Positions 16,623 to 23,712 of a stretch of 64,000 bases of DNA are shown piece by piece. The notes beneath the pieces were generated by a model, which saw nothing but the letters and a program-made list of their open reading frames with translations, did not search any database and had not been told where the DNA came from. The stretch is taken from positions 32,560 through 96,559 of the forward strand of contig NZ_JAHBGC010000047.1 of NCBI RefSeq assembly GCF_018390645.1, given 5' to 3'. How positions within the stretch are numbered: the stretch's first letter is position 1; the number at the start of each line of letters is the position of its first letter. This DNA is from Ancylobacter dichloromethanicus. GTDB lineage: Bacteria > Pseudomonadota > Alphaproteobacteria > Rhizobiales > Xanthobacteraceae. A program made the translations under genes and the position numbers.

Positions 16623-17760
16623 CGAGCGGCGGCGCGTCCTCATCGTGGACGACGACCACGACTTCGCGGCGAGCCTCGCCCTGCTGCTGGAACTGGAAGG
16701 CTATGACGTGGTGGTCGCCCATGACGGGGCAGGCGCGCGGGACGTGGTGGCGGCCGTGGCCGTGGCGCTGGTCGACATTCGCCTCGGCCACGAGGACGGT
16801 GTGGCCCTCGCCATCGAGCTAGGGCGGCTCCGGCCGGACCTGCTCACGGTAATGGTCACCGGCTATGCGTCGGTGCAGACCGCCATCAAGGCGCTGCAAG
16901 CCGGCATCTACGATTATGTCTGCAAGCCATTCGAGCCCGCCGATCTGCTGGCGACGCTCGGCAGGTGCTTCGACCGCCATCGGCTGGCTGGCGACCGGGC
17001 GCAGGCGGAGGAGTTGCTGCGCCGCAGCCGTCGCATGGAGGCCGTCGGGCGTCTGTCCGCCGGTATCGCCCACGACTTCAACAATCTGCTCACCGTGGTG
17101 GGCGGAAATCTCAAGCTGCTGCAGGAGGAGTTGTCGCGGGGCGCGGAGGGTGATCCGGCCGTCATGCGCGAATTGGTGGCTGACGCGCTGGGGGCGGTCG
17201 AGGAAGGGATCGCCGCCAACAGGCGCCTGCTCGCCGTAGGTCGGGCCCAGCCGCTGCTTCCGCGCGTGCTGGACCTCGGCCAGGTGGTCGAGCAGGTGGT
17301 GGACAGGGCGCGCCACGCCATCAGCGCGGCGGTCGCTCTGGAATTGCACCGGCCGCCGGTGCCCTGCCTCGCCGTCGCCGATCCGCGCCAGCTCGAGGCG
17401 AGCCTGCTGAATCTGGTCCTCAACGCCCGCGACGCGGTGACGAGCGCCGGCACGGTACGGATTGCCCTCGACACCTGCGAACTGCCTCCGGGCTCCCCGC
17501 TTTTCCTCGGAGACATGCCGCCAGGACCCTATGCGCGCATCGTCGTCGAGGATGACGGCTGTGGAATGGCGACGGATATTGCCGAGCACGCATTGCAGCC
17601 GTTTTTCTCCACCAAGCCGGCGGAGAGCGGCAGTGGCCTCGGCCTGCCTACCGCCTATGGATTCGCACGTCAGTCCGGCGGCAACCTGCTCATAGAGAGC
17701 GAAGCCGGCGTCGGAACGCGCGTCACGCTTCTACTGCCGGCGCTGCCGCCGAACCCCTGA
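16612..17760 (+). CDS. Response regulator-histidine kinase hybrid (REC-HK)
   Basis: A 382-residue protein with an N-terminal receiver domain (VLIVDDDHDF, phospho-acceptor Asp in ALVDIRLGHEDG, MVTGYAS and YVCKPFEP). It is followed by a kinase module with H-box GRLSAGIAHDFNNLLTVVGGN (~147-165), LLNLVLNARDAV, DDGCGM and GSGLGLPTAYGFARQSGG. The order REC then kinase suggests a phosphorelay middle step that takes phosphate from the NCS1-kinase. It begins 11 bases inside the end of that gene (ATG at 16612), so translation is coupled. No DNA-binding domain is present; output probably passes to the OmpR-type regulator encoded convergently just downstream. Confidence 0.85.
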   Translation: MWRDERRRVLIVDDDHDFAASLALLLELEGYDVVVAHDGAGARDVVAAVAVALVDIRLGHEDGVALAIELGRLRPDLLTVMVTGYASVQTAIKALQAGIYDYVCKPFEPADLLATLGRCFDRHRLAGDRAQAEELLRRSRRMEAVGRLSAGIAHDFNNLLTVVGGNLKLLQEELSRGAEGDPAVMRELVADALGAVEEGIAANRRLLAVGRAQPLLPRVLDLGQVVEQVVDRARHAISAAVALELHRPPVPCLAVADPRQLEASLLNLVLNARDAVTSAGTVRIALDTCELPPGSPLFLGDMPPGPYARIVVEDDGCGMATDIAEHALQPFFSTKPAESGSGLGLPTAYGFARQSGGNLLIESEAGVGTRVTLLLPALPPNP

Positions 17761-17777
17761 CAGGGCGGCGTTTCGGG

Positions 17778-18506
17778 TCAATGCTGCGCCGGGGGCGGCG
17801 TGAAGACATAGCCCTCGCCACGGACGGTCTTTATGACCTGATGGCCAGTTCCATCGTCCAGCTTGCGCCGCAGCTTGCCGACCAGAACGTCGATACTGCG
17901 GTCGAATGGCGCCCATTGCCGGTTCGCGACCAGATCGAGCATCTGGTCGCGGGAGAGTACCCGGCCGGGCCGTTCGGCGAGCGCCAGCAGGAGGCGGAAT
18001 TCGTGGCTGGTGAGGGTCACGCGGCTGGTGTCCGGGCGTATCAGTTCGCGGCGATCGAGGTCGAGCCGCCACGCCCCGAACCGAAGGCGGTTGTCGGGCG
18101 GCTCTGCCGGCGCGCGGCTCAGGCCCCGGGCACGCCTGAGCAAGGCCCGGATGCGCGCCAGCAATTCGCGCGGCTCGAACGGCTTGGTCACATAGTCGTC
18201 GGCACCGAGTTCAAGGCAGACGATCTTGTCGACCGTCTCGCACTTGGCGGACAGCACGAGAAGCGGCATGTGCCAGTTCGCGCGCACCGTGCGCGCCAGC
18301 GACAGCCCGTCCTCGCCGCGGGGAAACGTCAGGTCGAGGATGATCAGGTCGAAAGGGGTGACGGCGAGGGCGTCGCGCATGCTGGAGCCGTCCAGCGCGA
18401 ACTCCGCGGAGAAACCTTCCCGCGCGAGGAATTTGGTGACGAAACCGCACATCCGGCGGTCGTCATCCACCATCAGGATGCGCGGCATGCGCACCGTTTC
18501 ACCCAT
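17778..18506 (-). CDS. OmpR/PhoB-family response regulator
   Basis: A 243-residue two-domain regulator. The receiver domain has ILMVDDDRRM, phospho-acceptor Asp in LIILDLTFPRGEDG, VLSAKCE and DYVTKPFEPRELLARI. The winged-helix domain (~140-238) shows SRVTLTSHEFRLLLALAERPGRVLSRDQML and FDRSIDVLVGKLRRKL...IKTVRGEGYVF. It is convergent with the REC-kinase (17 bases between stops) and divergent from formamidase, so it may bind the 250-base region shared with fmdA. The ATG at 18506 is chosen; an in-frame ATG at 18488 is also possible. The target gene set is inferred from position only. Confidence 0.88.
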   Translation of the reverse strand: MGETVRMPRILMVDDDRRMCGFVTKFLAREGFSAEFALDGSSMRDALAVTPFDLIILDLTFPRGEDGLSLARTVRANWHMPLLVLSAKCETVDKIVCLELGADDYVTKPFEPRELLARIRALLRRARGLSRAPAEPPDNRLRFGAWRLDLDRRELIRPDTSRVTLTSHEFRLLLALAERPGRVLSRDQMLDLVANRQWAPFDRSIDVLVGKLRRKLDDGTGHQVIKTVRGEGYVFTPPPAQH

Positions 18507-18632
18507 TCTACCGCCCCGTGCATTCGCGCTACGAGACGACCGCTTGCGTCGCCTGAAGCCCATAATAGCCGGTCGCCGTGCCCAAAGGGCAGCCGCAGGG
18601 GGAGAATTACAAAACTTTACATTTGCCGGCCC

Positions 18633-18648
18633 TGGCACGGGAAAGGCG
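18633..18648 (+). promoter_or_regulatory. Sigma54-like promoter upstream of formamidase
   Basis: CTGGCACGGGAAAGGCG matches the -24 box TGGCACG exactly and keeps the -12 GC at 18646-18647 with correct spacing, although the TT before it is AG. It points toward fmdA, with the start expected near 18659 and a ~100-nt leader. Sigma54 control would fit a nitrogen-scavenging enzyme. Confidence 0.5.
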
Positions 18649-18757
18649 CTTACACAGGCCCCCTAGCTTCCTCGCGCAGGGTGCGGGCATGGCGGCTTTC
18701 GATCGCCTGCCTTCAGGAACGGCATGAAAGCCGCGGCACCCTCACAGGAGGAAGCTC

Positions 18758-19984
18758 ATGGCCAAGACCGTCTTCAAGATCGATCTCAACAAGGCGCCTG
18801 AAGATCAGGACGTCAGGACCCATAACCGCTGGCATCCCGACATCCCCATGGTCGAGATGTTCAAGCCCGGCGACGAGTTCCGGGTCGAGTGCTACGACTG
18901 GACCGGCGGTCAGATCGGCAACAATGACAGCGCCAACGACGTGCGCGACGTCGACCTGACAAAGGTACACTATCTCAGCGGCCCGTTCGGGGTCGAGGGC
19001 GCCGAGCCGGGCGACCTAATGGTTGTCGACATTCTCGACATCGGATCGCTTGAGGGCTCGGAGTGGGGCTTCAACGGCCTGTTCGACAAGCAGAACGGCG
19101 GTGGTTTCCTCACCGAGCACTATCCGGAGGCGGCGAAGACCTGCTGGGACTTCCACGGCATCTACACCACTTCGCGCCATATCCCGAAGGTGCGCTATCC
19201 CGGCCTGGTGCATCCCGGCCTGATCGGCTGCCTGCCCGACCACAAGCTGCTGGCGGAGGCCAACCGGCGCGAGGCGGCGTTGGTCGCCACCGATCCCAAT
19301 CGCGTGCCCCCGCTCGCCGCCCTGCCTTATTCGGACACGGCGCTGATGGGCCAGATGCATGGCGCCGCCCGCGACCAGGCGGCGTCGGAAGGCTGGCGCA
19401 CCGTGCCGCCGCGTGAGCATGGCGGCAATTGCGACATCAAGAATCTTTCCCGCGGCGCCCGCTGCTACTTCCCGGTCTATGTGAAGGGTGGCGGCCTCTC
19501 CATGGGCGACATCCATTTCTCGCAGGGCGACGGTGAAATCACCTTCTGCGGCGCCATCGAGATGGCCGGCTGGATCGACATCGGCGTGAGCCTCATCAAG
19601 GGGGGCATGGCCAAGTACGGGGTCATCAATCCGATCTTCAAGCCGAGCCCGATCGAGCCGCATTTCGACGACTACCTTATCTTCGAAGGTATCTCGGTCG
19701 ACGAGCACACGGGCGAGCAGTACTATCTCGACGCCCATGTCGCCTATCGCCGGGCCTGCCTCAACGCCATCGAATACCTGAAGAAGTTCGGCTATTCGGG
19801 CGAGCAGGCCTATTCGATTCTCGGCACCGCGCCGATCGAGGGGCGCATTTCGGGCATTGTCGACATACCGAATGTCTGCGCGACGGTGGCGATCCCGACC
19901 AAGATCTTCGAATTCGACATCAATCCGAACTCCACCGGCCCCACCCGGCAGGTGTCGGGCGTCGATGTCGCCCGCGCGAGCTGA
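18758..19984 (+). CDS. fmdA: Formamidase FmdA
   Basis: This 408-residue acetamidase/formamidase family enzyme hydrolyses formamide to formate and ammonia in the cytoplasm. Recognisable stretches are HNRWHPDIPMVEMFKPGDEFRVECYDWTGGQI, ANDVRDVDLTKVHYLSGP, EPGDLMVVDILDIG, REHGGNCDIKNLSRGA, GDIHFSQGDGEI and DIPNVCATVAIPTKIF. Length matches characterised FmdA proteins (about 400). A strong AGGAGGAAG precedes the ATG. Downstream are an AmiS/UreI channel and FmdB, the classic companions of formamidase, so the unit imports and degrades short amides as a nitrogen source. A sigma54-like promoter and a divergent OmpR regulator lie upstream. Confidence 0.95.
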   Translation: MAKTVFKIDLNKAPEDQDVRTHNRWHPDIPMVEMFKPGDEFRVECYDWTGGQIGNNDSANDVRDVDLTKVHYLSGPFGVEGAEPGDLMVVDILDIGSLEGSEWGFNGLFDKQNGGGFLTEHYPEAAKTCWDFHGIYTTSRHIPKVRYPGLVHPGLIGCLPDHKLLAEANRREAALVATDPNRVPPLAALPYSDTALMGQMHGAARDQAASEGWRTVPPREHGGNCDIKNLSRGARCYFPVYVKGGGLSMGDIHFSQGDGEITFCGAIEMAGWIDIGVSLIKGGMAKYGVINPIFKPSPIEPHFDDYLIFEGISVDEHTGEQYYLDAHVAYRRACLNAIEYLKKFGYSGEQAYSILGTAPIEGRISGIVDIPNVCATVAIPTKIFEFDINPNSTGPTRQVSGVDVARAS

Positions 19985-20045
19985 ATCCTTTCCGGCAATC
20001 GGACGCCCCGGCTGGTTGGTCCGGCCGGGGCCGAGGAGATCGACC

Positions 20046-20564
20046 ATGCTGCTCGGACTTGGCCTGCTCTATGTCGGCGCGGTGCTCGTGCTCAACGGCC
20101 TCTGGCTGCTGGGCAAGATCGAGGATCGTGAAATCATCGTTGTAAACGTCGTAGCCGGTCTGGTGACGCTCGCCATCTCAGTGTTCTGGGCGTTCAACCC
20201 GAAGGCGGATTCGGGTTCCATCAAGGGCGCGGCGCTGACCTTGCTGTTCACCTCCACCTATTTCTGGGTGGCGTATAATCGGGTGACCAAGGTCGATGGG
20301 CGCGGGCTGGGCTGGTTCAGCCTGTTCGTCGCCATCACCGTCGCGCCGGTCGCCATCCAGTCCTTGCGCGGGGCGGACAGTTCCATCGCCGTCTGGATGG
20401 GCTGGAACTGGGTGGGATGGGGCCTGCTGTGGTTCTGCTACTTCCTGCTGCTGACGATGAAACAGCCCATACTTCGCTTTACCGGAGCCTTTACGGTGCT
20501 AATCGGCATCGTCACCGGCTGGGTGCCGGGTGTGTCGCTGCTGCAGGGCTGGCTGCACCCCTGA
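20046..20564 (+). CDS. AmiS/UreI family amide/urea channel
   Basis: This 172-residue integral membrane protein has about six helices (LGLLYVGAVLVLNGLWLLG at the start, INVVAGLVTLAI-like second helix, ALTLLFTSTYFWVAYN, FSLFVAITVAPVAI, WVGWGLLWFCYFLLL and a last hydrophobic helix). The helix content and the YFWVAYNR, WVGWGLLWF signatures are those of the AmiS/UreI family, which forms pores for urea or short-chain amides. Following fmdA by 61 bases, it should let formamide into the cell. GGAG lies at 20034-20037 before the ATG. The gene ends 7 bases before a terminator-like hairpin. Confidence 0.88.
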   Translation: MLLGLGLLYVGAVLVLNGLWLLGKIEDREIIVVNVVAGLVTLAISVFWAFNPKADSGSIKGAALTLLFTSTYFWVAYNRVTKVDGRGLGWFSLFVAITVAPVAIQSLRGADSSIAVWMGWNWVGWGLLWFCYFLLLTMKQPILRFTGAFTVLIGIVTGWVPGVSLLQGWLHP

Positions 20565-20570
20565 CCTTCC

Positions 20571-20595
20571 GGATGGCCCACGGGCCATCCGTTTT
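20571..20595 (+). terminator. Intrinsic terminator-like hairpin between amiS and fmdB
   Basis: GGATGGCCC (20571-20579) pairs perfectly with GGGCCATCC (20582-20590) and is followed by GTTTTCCC. The loop of two bases would open slightly in practice. The T-run is short, so it may give partial termination and lower fmdB expression relative to fmdA. Confidence 0.55.
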
Positions 20596-20613
20596 CCCTC
20601 ATGGAGCGAGAAG

Positions 20614-20916
20614 ATGCCCCTCTACACCTATTCCTGCGAGGCGTGCGGCCCGTTCGAGGGCTGGAATAGCATGAGCGAGGCCGATCAGTCGGCCTGCTGC
20701 CCGGAATGCGCCGCCAACGCGCCGCGCGAGATGGCTATGCCGCGCCTCAGTACCATGAACGGAACGCTGCGCCGGGCGTTGGCCCGCTCCGAGGGCACCG
20801 CCTCGGAGCCGAAAGTCGTGTCGCGCGAGCACCTTGCCGGCTGCGGATGTTCGCTCTGCGGCTCCCGCGCGAACAAGCCGGCGCCGATCGAACGGCGCTG
20901 GTCGCTGGGGCACTGA
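20614..20916 (+). CDS. fmdB: FmdB-family zinc-ribbon protein
   Basis: A 100-residue protein whose first ~45 residues are the FmdB zinc ribbon: MPLYTYSCEACGPFEGW...ACCPECAANAPREM, with CxxC pairs near residues 8-11 and 30-34. A second cysteine cluster, CGCSLCGS, lies near residue 82. FmdB proteins accompany formamidase and amide-channel genes and were proposed to regulate them, but the molecular role is not settled. It sits 49 bases after amiS, beyond a terminator-like hairpin, with GAGCGAGAAG before its ATG. Confidence 0.85.
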   Translation: MPLYTYSCEACGPFEGWNSMSEADQSACCPECAANAPREMAMPRLSTMNGTLRRALARSEGTASEPKVVSREHLAGCGCSLCGSRANKPAPIERRWSLGH

Positions 20917-21462
20917 AGGTGGCCGGAGCGACGTCGTTACCCTCTCGTCGGCTCCGCGCCAAATCGGCTTGGGATGGGCCCGCGGTGCCTCGGTCAAATA
21001 GGCTTCGTGGAGCTTCCCCCATGTGAAGTGTCATGGCCAAGCTCGCGGCACGCGGCCTCATCGGGGCTGCGTGGCCTGCCGTGTCGGCGATCCCGGCCAG
21101 AACCGCGTGTGGCTCACCATTAACGTGCCCGTCGCCAGGCGCTTGAGATTGTGGTCGTCTGCCGGGAACAAAGGCTATGGCCTTTGTTGTGCCGCCATGG
21201 CTGCAATGCTCTCGAACGCCGCCGCCTGTCGTTCGAGAGCGAGGGGGCGCGGGCAGCCACCTCCTCCCTATCGTTTGCGCTGAATTCCCGTGCCCGGAAG
21301 CCGCCGGTGCCTGTTCCCGGCCGGTTGCCATTCCCGCAGAAAGTGCCAGTTTCGGTGAGAGGACGCCGTGGCTCAAACGACCCGGCGAGCCGCGCGCGGT
21401 TCGTTCTCGCGAACTGCCGGGGCCTGCTTGTACGGCTCGGCTTCGGAGACATCGAGGGATTC
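20917..21462. other. 546-base region between fmdB and the ion channel gene
   Basis: No recognisable protein is encoded. The most notable structure is a perfect 9-bp hairpin, AACAAAGGC (21167-21175) / GCCTTTGTT (21180-21188), with loop TATG. It has no clear T-run. Short open frames here have no family match I can name and no ribosome sites. A promoter for the channel gene should lie in the second half. Confidence 0.4.
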
Positions 21463-22380
21463 ATGGGGCGCGCGGACATCGAGAGCGGGACAACAGGGGA
21501 AGGGCGAGACGGAGAGCGGCCATCTGTCCGGCCCCATAGCGACGGGCCCACCGTGTCGGCGTTCCTGGAGGCGCGATACGCTGACCGCGACGGCGACCCC
21601 GCCGGGCCGGCTTTTCGTCCCGCGTGGCGTGAACGCCTGCGCGAACTCTACGACGGCACGGACAGGCGCGCGACGCGCTTCCAGTGGGCGGTCGCCAGCA
21701 TCGATCTCGTCATCGTCGGCTTCTTCATCCTCAGCCCCGTGCTTCAGGAATGGCGGGGCTTCCTCTGGGTCGATTATGCCGTCGCCTTTCTGCTGGCAGC
21801 CGACCTTTCGGCTCGGGCGGCGGCAGCCACCAACATCGGACGCTGGTTCCGACGGCCGGTGGTCTGGGTTGATCTGGTTGTCCTCACCACGCTCCTTGCG
21901 CCGCTTTGGCTGGTGAATCTCGGTTTCCTGCGAATCCTTCGCCTCTGGTCACTGTCGCAGAAGGATCTCTTCTGGCGGGCACTTCGCCGTCGCGGCCATC
22001 AGGAATGGGAGGATGTCGGCCGCGCCGGAATCAACCTCCTCACCTGCCTCTTTGTCATCACCGGTTTCGTCTACACCGTCTTTGCCGGGCCGGGCTCCGG
22101 TACGGAGGGCTGGGTCGATGCGCTTTATTTCACCGTTGCCACGATCACCACGACGGGGTTTGGCGACATCACGCTTCCGGGGACGGCGGGCAAGCTGACC
22201 TCGATCGTCACGATGATTGTCGGAATCTCGCTCTTCGTCCGGCTCGCCCAGGCCCTGTTCCGCCCCTACAAGGTGTCGTTCCGCTGTCCGCGCTGCGCCT
22301 TGCTGCGTCACGAGCCGGACGCCGTGCATTGCAAGGCCTGCGGCCACCTTCTCACCATACCCGACGCCGGCGGGGGATGA
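21463..22380 (+). CDS. Potassium-selective ion channel with C-terminal zinc ribbon
   Basis: This 305-residue protein has a disordered N-terminus (~60 residues), voltage-sensor-like helices (FQWAVASIDLVIVGFFIL, LWVDYAVAFLLAADL, VVWVDLVVLTTLLAPL, an Arg-containing LGFLRILRLWSL) and a pore region with helix, loop VATITTTGFGDI (~225-235) and final helix. TTGFGD is the potassium selectivity filter. The tail carries CPRCALLRHEPDAVHCKACG (~275-295), a four-cysteine zinc ribbon in place of the usual RCK or cyclic-nucleotide domain. The start at ATG 21463 has GAGGG before it; upstream in-frame sequence shows no domain. The antiporter gene follows after 28 bases, so the pair probably serves ion homeostasis. 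Confidence 0.85.
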   Translation: MGRADIESGTTGEGRDGERPSVRPHSDGPTVSAFLEARYADRDGDPAGPAFRPAWRERLRELYDGTDRRATRFQWAVASIDLVIVGFFILSPVLQEWRGFLWVDYAVAFLLAADLSARAAAATNIGRWFRRPVVWVDLVVLTTLLAPLWLVNLGFLRILRLWSLSQKDLFWRALRRRGHQEWEDVGRAGINLLTCLFVITGFVYTVFAGPGSGTEGWVDALYFTVATITTTGFGDITLPGTAGKLTSIVTMIVGISLFVRLAQALFRPYKVSFRCPRCALLRHEPDAVHCKACGHLLTIPDAGGG

Positions 22381-22408
22381 CGGGCCCGGCCACCGAAGCG
22401 GGGTCCGC

Positions 22409-23671
22409 ATGATTTCCATCCTCGATATCTCCGCGCTCCTTCTCGTCCTCTCGGCGCTGTTCGGGTGGCTGAACCATCGTTTTCTGCGGCTGCCGCATGC
22501 GACGGGCCTCCTGGTGATGGGACTGCTGGCCTCGCTCATCCTGGTCGGCGTCGAGGCGATGTTCCCCAACGAGCTGCTCTACGAGGAACTGGCCGGCGCG
22601 CTGCGCCGGATCGACTTCACCGAGGTCGTCATGGACGGGATGCTGGCCTTCCTGCTGTTTGCCGGCGCCATCAATCTCAACGTCCGCCTGCTACGCAACC
22701 GTGCCTGGCAGATCGCATTCCTCGCCCTGATCGGCACCGTGATCTCGACCGTGATCGTGGGTACCTTGTTCTGGTGTGTCGCCAGCCTTGCCGGGCAGGC
22801 GATACCCCTCGCCTGGGCGCTCGTCTTTGGGGCGCTTATCAGCCCGACCGATCCGGTTGCCGTGCTCAACGTCCTGAAGAACGTGAACGTGCCGGGCGAA
22901 GTGCAGATCGAGATGCAGGGGGAGGCGCTCTTCAACGACGGCATCGGCGTCGTCCTGTTCACGCTGCTGCTCGGCTTTGCCACGGGAGTGGGCGGCCAGG
23001 CGTTTAGCGCCACCTCGGCTCTGGAACACCTCGTTGTCGAGGCCGGCGGCGGCGTCATGCTCGGGCTGTGCGCGGGTTACGGCGCCTATCGCGCCATGCG
23101 GGCGATCGACGATTTCTCGGTCGAGGTCCTGATCACCCTGGCGCTGGTGGCGGGCACCTATGCCGTGGCCCAGAAACTTGGCCTCAGCGGCCCGCTGGCC
23201 GTTGTCTCCGCCGGCATCGTGGTGGGCGATCTTGCGCCCCGCAACGCCATGAGCGAGCACACGGAGGGCTATGTCACCTCCCTCTGGACGCTCATCGACG
23301 AGGTGCTGAACTCGGTACTGTTTCTGCTGATCGGGCTGGAGGTCATCATCCTGCGCTTCGAGCCGAAGGTGCTGGCCCTGGCTGTCGTCGCCATTCCGGT
23401 CGCCCTGGTCGCGCGGCTCGTCGCGGTCTCGACCCCGGTACTGATGTTCCGCTGGACCGGCACGCTTTCCAGCCGGAACGTCCCGTTCCTGACCTGGGCC
23501 GGGGTGCGCGGGGGCATCTCGGTCGCCCTCGCCCTGTCCCTGCCGGATGACCCGGCCAAGTCGCTCGTGCTGGCGGCCACCTATGCCGTCGTCCTGTTCA
23601 CGATCGTGGTCCAGGGGCTTACGCTTGGCGCGGTGGCGCGGCGAACCTGGCCCGGTCTCGGCACGCCTTGA
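22409..23671 (+). CDS. CPA1-family Na+/H+ antiporter
   Basis: This 420-residue membrane protein has about 12 helices. Family hallmarks include FAGAINLNVRLL, the ion-site region LVFGALISPTDPVAVLNVLK (Asp in SPTDPVA), GEALFNDGIGVVLFTLL and the C-terminal WAGVRGGISVALALSLP. These identify NhaP/CPA1 antiporters that exchange cytoplasmic Na+ or K+ for protons. No long cytoplasmic regulatory tail is present. The gene starts 28 bases after the potassium channel and its start lies well before the first helix; its end is convergent with the glucose dehydrogenase gene, 41 bases apart. Confidence 0.92.
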   Translation: MISILDISALLLVLSALFGWLNHRFLRLPHATGLLVMGLLASLILVGVEAMFPNELLYEELAGALRRIDFTEVVMDGMLAFLLFAGAINLNVRLLRNRAWQIAFLALIGTVISTVIVGTLFWCVASLAGQAIPLAWALVFGALISPTDPVAVLNVLKNVNVPGEVQIEMQGEALFNDGIGVVLFTLLLGFATGVGGQAFSATSALEHLVVEAGGGVMLGLCAGYGAYRAMRAIDDFSVEVLITLALVAGTYAVAQKLGLSGPLAVVSAGIVVGDLAPRNAMSEHTEGYVTSLWTLIDEVLNSVLFLLIGLEVIILRFEPKVLALAVVAIPVALVARLVAVSTPVLMFRWTGTLSSRNVPFLTWAGVRGGISVALALSLPDDPAKSLVLAATYAVVLFTIVVQGLTLGAVARRTWPGLGTP

Positions 23672-23712
23672 GCGGGAGCCGGAACCCATGCGCCCTACTT
23701 CCGATTTTGCGC

